Shown one piece after another: positions 50,638 through 60,600 of a stretch of DNA of 64,000 nucleotides. The translations under genes and the position numbers were made by a program. The notes under the pieces are model-generated. The model was not told the DNA's origin, ran no database searches, and was given only the letters and a program-made list of their open reading frames with translations. The DNA is taken from NCBI GenBank assembly GCA_902493515.1, contig CABUPE010000008.1, positions 9,689 through 73,688 on the forward strand. Direction: 5' to 3'. The number at the start of each line of letters is the position of its first letter. Position 1 is the first letter of the stretch. This DNA is from an uncultured Collinsella sp. (lineage in GTDB: Bacteria; Actinomycetota; Coriobacteriia; Coriobacteriales; Coriobacteriaceae).

Positions 50638-52065
50638 ATGGCCGAGGTTTGGCGCTTCTTTGCGCATGAGGATGATTTTGCCGATTTGGACAAGGCCGGC
50701 GCATGCGAGCGCCTGAGCCGCGTGCTGTCGTTTCCGACCATTTCGAGCATGGATGCCGAGGCGGTGGACTGGCAGCCGTTCGACGACCTGCGCGCCTATA
50801 TGCAGCAGGCCTGGCCGCACGTATTTGCGGCGGGCGAGGTCGAACTCATCGACCACTCGCTGCTGGTGACGTTTTCCGGCTCCGACCCCGCACTCAAGCC
50901 CGTTATGCTCATGGGTCACATGGACGTGGTCCCCGTGGTGCCGGGCACCGAGGACGATTGGACGCACGCCCCCTTTAGCGGACAGGTGGACGACGCCTAC
51001 ATTTGGGGTCGCGGCGCCGTCGACATGAAAGATCAAGTTGCAGGTATTCTCGAGGCGGTTGAGTATGCGCTGGCCCACGGCTGGGAGCACGAGCGCACCC
51101 TGCTGCTGGCTTTTGGCCAAGACGAGGAAACCACGCAGTTCGGTGCGGGTGCCATCGGCCGCGTGCTCGAGGAGCGCGGTGTTGAGCTCGAGTTCCTGAT
51201 CGACGAGGGCGACTACCGCATCGTTCCGACTGCCGAGTACAGCGCGGGCGAGGGCTGGCTTATGCATGCCGATCTCGCGGAGAAGGGCTACGCCGATATC
51301 GCGTTGAGGACGCGTAGCGAGGGCGGGCATTCCTCCAACCCCTACGGTGGCACTTCGCTCGAGGTGCTGAGCCGCGCCATCGCCGCAATCTGCGATATCG
51401 AATGGCCGACGCGCGTCACGGACCTGCTTGCCGCACAGCTCGTCGAGCTGGGGCTCTACACGGCCGACGAGATCGCCTCCAACAAGGACGCCATCGTGCG
51501 CGAGTGCCTCGCCAGCAAGAAGCTCTATCCGCTCGTGACCACCACCTGTGCACCGACCCAAATTGAGGGCGGTAGCACCGGTGCTAACGTGATGCCGCAG
51601 GATATGTGGGCCAATATCAATTTCCGCATGCTCGAGGGCACGAGCGTGGCCGATGTCGTGGCCTGCTGCCGCGAGGCCGTTGCCACCGCTGGGCTCGCCG
51701 GCCGAGTCGAGGTCGAGCTGGGCCCCGGCAGCTCCGAGCCCTCGCCGTCCCCGCGCGTGGGCGGTCCGGGGCTCGAGGCCGTCCGCGCCATCGCCGCCCG
51801 CTATTTCCGTGATCCCAAGCCGACGGAGGAAAACGGATCGTCTGCGGTGGGCCAAGAGCCGATGAGCATCGTGCCCTCGACCGTGATTGGTGCAACCGAT
51901 GCCGCCAACTACCAGCGCATTTGCCACGAGTGCATCCGCTTCTCCGCCTTTGTGGTCGACGATGACGAATGCGACCGCGGCGTCCACGGCACCAACGAGC
52001 GCATCACCCGTCGCGCCTACCTCCAAGGCATCCGCTTCCTCATCGCCCTGCTCCGCACGCTCTAG
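50638..52065 (+). CDS. M20-family metallopeptidase (dipeptidase/deacylase)
   Basis: A 475-aa zinc hydrolase. LMGHMDVVPV (~95, metal His and catalytic Asp), WGRGAVDMKDQ (~125), GQDEETTQFGA (catalytic Glu ~161) and a C-terminal metal histidine near GVHGTNE are all present. The lid domain includes RSEGGHSSNPYGGTS. The ATG at 50638 follows GAAAGGA; a GC-rich hairpin (AGGGCCGC / GCGGCCCT) fills the gap after the ABC operon. It probably cleaves dipeptides or acylated amino acids whose import the ABC operon may support. Confidence 0.9.
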   Translation: MAEVWRFFAHEDDFADLDKAGACERLSRVLSFPTISSMDAEAVDWQPFDDLRAYMQQAWPHVFAAGEVELIDHSLLVTFSGSDPALKPVMLMGHMDVVPVVPGTEDDWTHAPFSGQVDDAYIWGRGAVDMKDQVAGILEAVEYALAHGWEHERTLLLAFGQDEETTQFGAGAIGRVLEERGVELEFLIDEGDYRIVPTAEYSAGEGWLMHADLAEKGYADIALRTRSEGGHSSNPYGGTSLEVLSRAIAAICDIEWPTRVTDLLAAQLVELGLYTADEIASNKDAIVRECLASKKLYPLVTTTCAPTQIEGGSTGANVMPQDMWANINFRMLEGTSVADVVACCREAVATAGLAGRVEVELGPGSSEPSPSPRVGGPGLEAVRAIAARYFRDPKPTEENGSSAVGQEPMSIVPSTVIGATDAANYQRICHECIRFSAFVVDDDECDRGVHGTNERITRRAYLQGIRFLIALLRTL

Positions 52066-52084
52066 AATGTGACAAAGGGACTGA
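52066..52084. repeat. Truncated GTGACAAAGGG palindrome at the left edge of the adhesin locus
   Basis: AATGTGACAAAGGGACTGA has only the left arm; the sequence after it is unrelated. It shares AAAGRGACTGA with another incomplete copy at 62550, on the other side of the adhesin and transposase remnant. Confidence 0.65.
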
Positions 52085-52251
52085 GCCGATTTCATCGGTA
52101 ATGAGACAAAAACTGTAATAGAAAAAGGCTAAGATATCTTAAGAGGCATATGCTGGGGTTGGTATTCCTTGAACGACTGCGGGCATGTGCCAGACTGCCT
52201 CGGCCCCCGGGGAGCGCCCGGGCAGGTCGCCGTGCGACTGGGGAGGAAATT

Positions 52252-52332
52252 ATGCAGGAGCTCAGAGAGACGACGTCTCGACTCGTGAATATTGCTACCG
52301 GGGGGGTGTCTAAGCAGGGAACTTCCTGGTGA
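52252..52332 (+). CDS. Short ORF with strong RBS containing a 7-G tract; probable true 5' end of the adhesin
   Basis: The ATG follows GGGGAGGAAATT, the best ribosome binding site of this locus. The present reading MQELRETTSRLVNIATGG... stops after 26 codons. Seven consecutive G (52300-52306) lie inside it. With six or nine G the frame would run straight into the signal peptide and body of the adhesin. It may be a phase-variable start, a sequencing indel or, less likely, a real leader peptide. Confidence 0.5.
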   Translation: MQELRETTSRLVNIATGGVSKQGTSW

Positions 52333-52360
52333 ACACCGGCCGCGCGAGCGGTGGTCCGTC

Positions 52361-54664
52361 ATGTCTTGTGGCCGTCGTCGCGGGCTGCGCTCGGTCTCAC
52401 CATATGCGATTGTTCTGGCCCTCGCCATCGCGCTGACGGCGAGTTTCTTCCTGCCGCTTCGTGCCGAGGCGGCAATTTCGGACCACACGGTTCCGACGAT
52501 TTCGCCTTCGGGGACAACAATCAACCTGTTTGATTACTGGGTGAATCCCGATAACCATCTGTCGGTTTCCGGCAACGGCGGCGTCAACGCAAGCCACCGG
52601 TTCCAGTTTAACGATGGCCAGGGTGATGCACCGCTCAACCATTGGACGGGCAACACGAACCCGCAGCCCGGCATTGTCAGCAACACGCTTTCAGACGGCT
52701 ACCCGCAGCTTTCCGGTACCTATGGCGGCGACTCCCTCCGCTATCTGTTCGATTCCTCTGCCCAGACCGGCAAGACGTCCCATTTTGGCGTGACGGGCCT
52801 CCTCAAGGTTCAGGACGGCTACTACGTCTATGACAGCTCCGAAAACTACGCAGCCTACAACGCTGACAAGAATGCCTTCGACGTCTATGACACCTGGGGC
52901 ATTGACAAAGTGGGCGATTCGTCCCATCGGGGTCAGTTCTTCCCGTTCGATGCGGCAGACAAGGTGTTCAAGGAGGAAAGCGGCCGGCTCGTCCAAAATG
53001 GCATCACGGCAGACAACGCCGGTAACCACGTCAACCACCACTTCGGCCTCTCAATGTCCACGCGATTCGTGCAGCCCAACGGCGGCCTGACGAACGATAA
53101 GAAGGACATGACCTTCGAGTTCGCCGGCGATGATGACGTCTGGGTGTTCATCGATGATGTCCTCGTGGGTGATATCGGCGGTATTCACAGCCGTGCGAGT
53201 CTGAGTATCAACTTTCATACGGGCGACATTAAGGTGAACGACAAAAGCGACGGCACGCTGCTGAGCAAGTACCAGGCGGCGAAAAAGGGCACTTCGGGCT
53301 TCGACGGCAACACCTTCAAAGACGGCACCAACCACACCCTCAAGTTCTTCTACCTGGAGCGCGGCGCCACCGACTCCAACATGGAGCTCAAGTTCAACCT
53401 CGTGACGGTGCCCGAGTCCGACATCATAAAGTTCGACCAGGACGGCAAGTTCGTACAGGGTGCCGAGTTCCAGCTCTATAAGACCGATAAGGACTTCAAA
53501 ACCGAGGGCGCGCTTCTCGGCTCCGGCACCACGGACGAGGCCGGCTGCCTAACGCTCACGAACGACGATGGCAGCGGCGTCATCAACTTCGACGATCTCT
53601 ACAACAAGGATCACAGCAATAAGTACTACCTCCTGAAGGAGACGAGCGTGCCCAAGGGATACCGCTCGAATCTCACGACGACGGATGGCAGCATGCGCCT
53701 CGAGTACGAGCCCACGAGCGACAAGAACGGCGCGGGCGGCGTCATCATCAACCGCGGCGGTATGGACGCGGGCAGCGCCGTGTGGCGGACGGGTGCGTTC
53801 GCCGGCGCGAAGGAGACCATCACCGCGCCGTCGATCGTGTACAAGGCGAATGATGACCTGACGAAGTCCAACGACGCTGTCAGCCTGGACTCCGGCATAC
53901 TGTTCGCTGTGGTGCTCAAGCGCGATAAAAGCGCAAGCATCAAAGATCCGAGCAGTTGGTACGCCGTGTCGGGCGACCCATCGACGGGAGCGGGATACAC
54001 CCTCGCCAAGGAGCCGGGCACGGCCGGCGCTATCGAGGCGGCGAAGAAGGACCTGCACGCCTTCACGCTCAACACGAGCGGCCAGTACCAGGTAGAGATT
54101 CAAAATCTGCCCGGTGACATCTCCAAGTACTACTACTTGCTGAGCGGTGAGGCCCGCAAGGATGCCGAGTACACGGTGGCCATCTACCACACAACGGCGA
54201 GATCGATCGGCGACGCGACGCCTAAGAACACCGTCCACGTGTACAGCGACGACATCGCAGACGGCACGAACTTCAAGCGGCAGTTCGCCACGCGCCTGCT
54301 CGTCACGAACATCCAGAATCGCCTGTTCGTGCAGAAAACCGATACCGAGGGCAACCCCGTAGACGGCGCAACGTTCGGCTTGTACAAGGCGACAACGGAC
54401 GCGAACGGCAAGGTTGTGCCCAAGGACGATCAGGGCCCCTATGACACCCTGACGACGGGGTCGGTCGACAACCCGGTCCGGCTCGAAGGGGCGGGCATAT
54501 TCCCGTGTACGAGCGACGGCAACAAGCCGCTCAAGAATGGCACCTACTTCCTAAAGGAGGTCTCGGCGCCCAAGGGCTTCCTGCTTAACGACACGCTCAC
54601 CAAGGTGATTGTGGACGATGACGGCGTCCATGCCGATGCTGGTACGGACGATGACGGCGTTTGA
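52361..54664 (+). CDS. Giant pilin-like surface adhesin, N-terminal part
   Basis: 767 codons from the first in-frame ATG after the G tract; that ATG has only a weak ribosome binding site. A signal peptide ends AEAA. A fibro-slime-type domain follows, with FAGDDDVWVFIDDVLVGDIG around codon 250-270. Then come two CnaB/SpaA-type domains: DIIKFDQDGKFVQGAEFQLY ... LKETSVPKGY, and RLFVQKTDTEGNPVDGATFG ... FLKEVSAPKGF. The frame stops at 54662 just after two in-frame copies of DDDGV set 33 bp apart. The protein continues in another frame with the stalk and anchor, so as written this part would be secreted without a wall anchor. Confidence 0.75.
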   Translation: MSCGRRRGLRSVSPYAIVLALAIALTASFFLPLRAEAAISDHTVPTISPSGTTINLFDYWVNPDNHLSVSGNGGVNASHRFQFNDGQGDAPLNHWTGNTNPQPGIVSNTLSDGYPQLSGTYGGDSLRYLFDSSAQTGKTSHFGVTGLLKVQDGYYVYDSSENYAAYNADKNAFDVYDTWGIDKVGDSSHRGQFFPFDAADKVFKEESGRLVQNGITADNAGNHVNHHFGLSMSTRFVQPNGGLTNDKKDMTFEFAGDDDVWVFIDDVLVGDIGGIHSRASLSINFHTGDIKVNDKSDGTLLSKYQAAKKGTSGFDGNTFKDGTNHTLKFFYLERGATDSNMELKFNLVTVPESDIIKFDQDGKFVQGAEFQLYKTDKDFKTEGALLGSGTTDEAGCLTLTNDDGSGVINFDDLYNKDHSNKYYLLKETSVPKGYRSNLTTTDGSMRLEYEPTSDKNGAGGVIINRGGMDAGSAVWRTGAFAGAKETITAPSIVYKANDDLTKSNDAVSLDSGILFAVVLKRDKSASIKDPSSWYAVSGDPSTGAGYTLAKEPGTAGAIEAAKKDLHAFTLNTSGQYQVEIQNLPGDISKYYYLLSGEARKDAEYTVAIYHTTARSIGDATPKNTVHVYSDDIADGTNFKRQFATRLLVTNIQNRLFVQKTDTEGNPVDGATFGLYKATTDANGKVVPKDDQGPYDTLTTGSVDNPVRLEGAGIFPCTSDGNKPLKNGTYFLKEVSAPKGFLLNDTLTKVIVDDDGVHADAGTDDDGV

Positions 54665-57600
54665 CGTTCGTGGGCCCGGGCGCGCTCATGAAGAGTCTGG
54701 GCCAGTTTGGCGCAGAGGGCGACATCGACAACACGCTCACGTGGATCAAGGGTACGCGGCAGACCTCGAATGGCGAGACCAATGTTAAAGGCAACCTGAC
54801 GTGGACCGATGTCGAACCCGTGGGTGCAGACGACACAGTGCACCTCAAGTACGGCGCTAACGGACGCATGTACCAGTATGGGCCCACCGAGGAGGGCAAA
54901 CCCTACCGCCTGGAGACCGAGACGGGCTGGATACGTATGGGTATCACCCAGGACGAGCAGCCCAAGGGAATCACGGCGAAGGGCGCCCGCGCCGACTTGG
55001 GCGCCATGAACCTGAACGCCCTGTTCACGGGCGCCACCTGCGTGCGCGTGGCGAACGAACGCGAGGCGAGCCTCGAGGTGACGAAGAAGGTCGTGGTGCC
55101 CGATGGCCTGACGGGCAATAAGGACGCGGGATTTACCTTTAAGTTCACCGTGCCAAAGGGGAAGACGTACAAGGCTGCGGTGTTCGAGAAGGCGGGTACC
55201 GTCGATGAGAAGCAGGTCGGCAACGTGTTCGACCTGACAAATGGCTATTCGCAAACCATCAAGGCCGACGAGACGATTCGCGTGTACGGACTTGGCGAGG
55301 GCGACGAGTACACGGTGCAGGAGCTGACCGGCGCAGACGAGATGCCCGCGGGCTATAAGCTGACCGGCCGCAAGCAGGGTGACAAGAATCTGACCGGCGT
55401 AGGCGATGGTATCATCACCGGTAAGATCGCGAAGCAAAATACCGACGGCACGCTGGCCGAAGACAACAAGCTGGTGTTCACCAACAGCTACAGCGTGAAG
55501 TCTTCGGTGACGCTCACCGGCATTCGGGCGCAGAAGGTGCTTCAAGGCCGCAAGTGGACTAAGGCCGACAGCTTCGACATCTATCTGCGCGCTGCCAAGG
55601 GCACGCCCATGCCCGGGGGCTACAAGGGCGTATCCGGCGTGCCCGGATACGTCCAGGTGGTCAAGACCGTCAACAATGGTGATGAGTTCGACTTCGGCCA
55701 GATTACGTACAAGAAGCCCGGCACGTACACCTATACGGTGGCCGAGCGGACGCCCGACGAGCATGACTCGTCCTGGCTGCCCGGCTTCGGCTACTCGAGC
55801 GCCGGGTACACGGTGACGGTGCAGGTGGACGACACGGGCAGGGGTACGCTGTCCGAGCCGGTTGTCACTATGGCTCGCAACGGCGACGATGATGGCGCCC
55901 ACCACGACCCGGCCGTGCCAGTCGATAACAAGGTCGCGGTGTTCACCAACAAGTTCAGCACCGACACCAAGACAATCTCATTTAACGCGCAGAAGTCGTA
56001 TACCGACGAGTCGGGCGACAACCCGCTTGCCGCGGGCAAGTTCACCTTCGAGCTGAAGGCGCTGGGCGGCCTGGCCAACAGCGCGGTGGGGGCTGCCCCC
56101 ATCAAGTTCAATGACCTGAGCTACACGGTCAGTGCGAACGACGCGCCGATGCCCGCCGACGGCGTGACGACCGCGGAGAACGATGGCGGCGGCATTGCGG
56201 CTTTCCCGCAGATCACGTTCACCGCTGCCGACCAGAACACCACCTACGTGTACCAGGTGACGGAGCAAGCTGGTTCCGATGCTTCGACAACGGGCGGCAT
56301 GACGTACGACACCACCGTGTACTACGCGATGGTGCAAAACACGCTCGACGACAAGGGCCAATTATCCTCCACGGCCACGTATTGGAAGGCCGACGGCACG
56401 CAGCTGACGGACACGGGTGGATATATCCCGTTCAAGAACACCTACACGGTGGCCCAGACGATGTTGGCACCGGTTACTGTGCAGAAGACGCTGGCTGGGC
56501 GTGCGTGGGAGCAGGATGACAAGTTCGATTTCACGCTGACGCCAGCGGATGACGCCACGATGAAAGCGGTTAAAAACAAGGTCGTTACTCAGAAGAAGGC
56601 TGCCGACTCCGATGAGACTGGCGATTTGACGACTAAGGTCGAGATCGCAGGTCCCGGCGACGCGATGCGCACCACCCCGTTCGGCACGGGCGACCTTGTG
56701 TTTACCAGGCCGGGCGTGTATACGTTCAAAGTGAACGAGACGAGGCCGACCGACGCGGACAAGACCGGCATCAGCTATGACGACCATACGTCCACAGTGA
56801 CGTACACAGTGACCGATATCGAGAACGGCACGCATACCGGTAAGCTGACCGCGTCGGTTGCGTACGACAACAAGCAGGCGACGACGGATGCCGACCGGCA
56901 GGTGACGGGTGCTGCCGCGTTTACCAACACCTATGCGGCCTCCGGTACCTACGCGGGCATCGATGTGACCAAGACTCTGGTTGGTACCCCGCTGGAGAAT
57001 GGCAGGTTCCCGTTCACCATCGAGGCGATGACGTATAACGGCACGAAGGCCCCGGAGCCGGTTGATTCCGATAAGTCGTTCACGAACACCGTGGGCAAGG
57101 ATGACGGTGACGATACGCAGACCGCCACGATGTCCGGTAAGCTGAAGATGAACTTCACGCAGCTGAGCTACAACAAGATGTACGTGTACAAGGTGTCTGA
57201 GGTACATGACGCCAACGCTGCTGGATACACGTATGACACCGAGTACCCCGGTGATGCCTTCGTGCTCATCGCGGTGAAGCCGAATCCGGACAACAAAGGC
57301 CAGCTCTACACCAAGACGACCATCGTGAAGGGCCCGGACGTGACGGCGCTCGTTGGCGTGGGCGACAACGTTGATGCGCTGACGGCCGAGGCGATTAAGG
57401 GCCTTAATACCACGACCAACTACGTGCAGACGGTCTCGAGTCGCGGTGCGAAGCCCGCTACGCCTATCGTCCCGTTCAAGAACGAGTACAAGGTCGAGAC
57501 GGTTGAGTACGGTGCGAAGGCCGGTCTACAGATTGAGAAGAAATTCACCGGCACCGGTGATGCGAGCAGAACATTCAGCTTTACGGTGACGCCCGAGGAC

Positions 57601-60600
57601 TATCAGGCCGAGGGTCAGGATGGCACGAAGTTCATCCTGACCTCCGCCGACGCCGCGGCGAAGAAGCTCGACATCACGGGCGGGGCGGAGACCTTCAAGA
57701 TTCCCGAGATGAAGCTCGGGGACACCAAGACCGTGAGCTTGCTGCCGAAGGGCTTGCAGTTCACACACGACGACGTGAGCAATGAATGCCGCGCCAACGT
57801 CTACCAATACAGGGTGGAAGAGAACGTGCCGAAGCCCGTCCCCGCCGGCTACACCTACGACAAGACGGTCTATACCGTCAAGATCGCAGTGTCCGACAAC
57901 GGCGACGGCACACTGAAAGTCGAGACGACGGTTCTGAACAGTGATGGCAAGAGGGTCGATTACCGTAAGTTTGCCCCCGGCGCCTCGCTCGAGGACAACA
58001 CGGCGACTATTCCGTTCGAGAACAGCTACAAGACGGTCGCCAGCGACGAGCTGACCCCGCAGGTAACGAAGAAGATTTCCGGCACCGAGAGCACGGACAA
58101 GAAGTTCTCGTTCACGCTGACTGCCACGTCGGAGACGAAGGATAAGATTGCCGCCGGCGATCTGAAGGCTGACGGCCTGAAGGGCGACACATCCTCGGAG
58201 TCCAAGACCACGGAGGGGAAGATCACCAGCAAGGACGGTCAGCCCCTCAGCTTCTCCGGCATGCAATTCAACAAGGCAGGCGACTACACGTTTACGCTCA
58301 CCGAGGCCCACGGGGAAGATGACGATCCTAATACGACTGGTGTGCAGAACGCCGGTTGGACGATGGACGATTCCACCTACACCGTCACGGTGAAGGTTGA
58401 GGACAAGAATGCCAAGCTGACTGTCACAGGCGTGGCGGTGGAAAAGGACGGCGATGACAAGAGCGAGACGCTTGAGGTCAAGAACGGCAAGGTGAACCTC
58501 GTCACCTTTACCAACAGCTATGCCGCGAAGGGTTCCGTGACCCTGGCGGCGAAGAAACGCTTTACGGGCGGTGCGCTCGCGGGGAACGACTTCTCGTTCG
58601 CTCTGTACAAGGGTGACAAGACGGAAGGCACGCCCATTGAGACCGGCACAAACGACAAAAACGGCAACATTACCTTCCAGCCCATCAACTACACCGAGTC
58701 CGGTGACTACGAGTACACCATCAAGGAAGTTACCGGTAACGACCAGACCATCGTCTACGACGGTCAGAAAGTGAAGGTCAAGGTCAGCGTCACCGATAAC
58801 AAGAACGGCACGCTGGACGCAACCGCTACCTACGACGGCGATGAGGCTGTGCCGACCTTCACCAACGCGAAGCCGACGGCCGATGCAACCATCGAGGCAA
58901 AGAAGACCCTCACGGGCAAGGACCTGACGGAAGGCGCGTTCAACTTCGGCCTGTACCAAGGCGACGCGTCCACGGGTAATCCCGTCCAGCTCGCCCAGAA
59001 CGACAAGGATGGCAAGATCAATTTTGCTCTCACCGGTCTGACCATCGGCGAGTACGACTACATACTCAAGGAGGAGAACGTCGGTGCCGATCCGACTATC
59101 ACCTACGACACCAAGGCGGTGAAGGTTCACGTCTCGGTGAAGGCGGAGGGTGGCAAGGCGAAGGCGACCGTCACTTACGACGGCAAGAACGATGCCCCGA
59201 CCTTCGAGAACACGTATCAGCCCGCCGAGACCTCGGTGGCGCTCGCGGCGAAGAAGACCTATGTGAAGTCCGACAGCACGCCGGCTGCGCTCAAGGGCGG
59301 CGAGTTCACCTTCAACCTGTACAAGGGCGATTTGACGGCTGAGCAGCTGAAGGGCAAGCAACCCATCCGGACCGCTGAGAACGGCGAGGACGGCACCGTT
59401 ACCTTCCCGGCCATCGACTACACCAAGGCCGGCGAGCACAAATACACCGTCGCGGAGCAGAAGGGCGACCTGTCCCACGTGACCTACGACGCTACGGTGC
59501 ACCATGCCGTGGTGACGGTCGTGGACAACGCCGGCAAGCTGGAGGCGAGCGTCACCTACGACGACGGCAAGACGGATGCCCCCACCTTCAAGAACACCTA
59601 TACCGCAAAGGGCTCCGCGGAGCTGACGGCGACCAAGGTCGTTGCGGTCGCGCCGGGCTTCACGCACGACACCAAGCTGAAGGGCGGCGAGTACACCTTC
59701 GACCTGAAGGATGCCGCCGGCAACGTGCTCGACACTGCGACGAACAAGGCCGATGGCACGGTGAAGTTCACGCGCGACTTCGAGCTCTCCGACCTGGACG
59801 GCGCCGCGAGCAAGGACTTTACCTACACCATCGCGGAGCAGCCGGGCGCGGAGGCCGGCATGGTTTACGACAATCATGCCCTCACCTATACGGTGACGGT
59901 CACAGACGGCGGGAACGGAGCACTGAATGCGAAGGCGATCGTGACGAGCACATCAGGCCCGGAGACCTTCACCAACATCTACCAGCCGGCCGCGACCGGC
60001 CTGGCCCTCGGTGCGCAGAAGAGCTACGTGAAGAAGGACGACAACACGCCGATCGTACTCAAGGGCGGCGAGTTCACCTTCGATGTGTACGAGGGCAACC
60101 TGACGGCTGAGCAGCTTGCCGGGGCCGAGCCCGTCCGGACCGCGACCAACGGCGCGGACGGAAGCGTTAACTTCGATGCCTTCTCCTACGCGAAGCCGGG
60201 TACGCACGAGTACACCATAGTTGAGCGGAAGGGCGATCTGGCCTGCGTGACCTACGACGCCGCGGTGCACCATGCCGTGGTGACGGTTGCGGACAATGCC
60301 GGCACGCTGCAGGCGAGCGTCGCCTACGACGGCGCGAATGTCACGAAGCCTACCTTCACCAACACCTACGAGGCAAAGGCGACGGACTCCGGTGCGATCG
60401 CCCTCACCAAGAGCGTTAACGTGCACGACGGCAGCTATCAGCTAAAGGAGGGAGACTTCGCCTTCGAGCTGATGGGGTCTGACGGCTCGGTGATCCAGAC
60501 CCAGAAGAACGATGCCGACGGCAAGGTTGCCTTCGACAAGCTGACCTTCGACCATGCGGGCACCTTTACCTACACGGTCCGCGAGGTGCAGCCGACGGTC

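Noticed and set aside
54650..54670. Programmed -1 ribosomal frameshift in the adhesin
   Set aside because: No X-XXY-YYZ heptamer is present at the junction and no clear downstream pseudoknot was seen; a mutation or sequencing indel is simpler.
54544..59877. Several long open frames on the minus strand under the adhesin gene (up to about 780 codons)
   Set aside because: They mirror the repeated, GC-rich adhesin domains, lack ribosome binding sites and show no recognisable protein motif. They are shadows of the plus-strand coding pattern.
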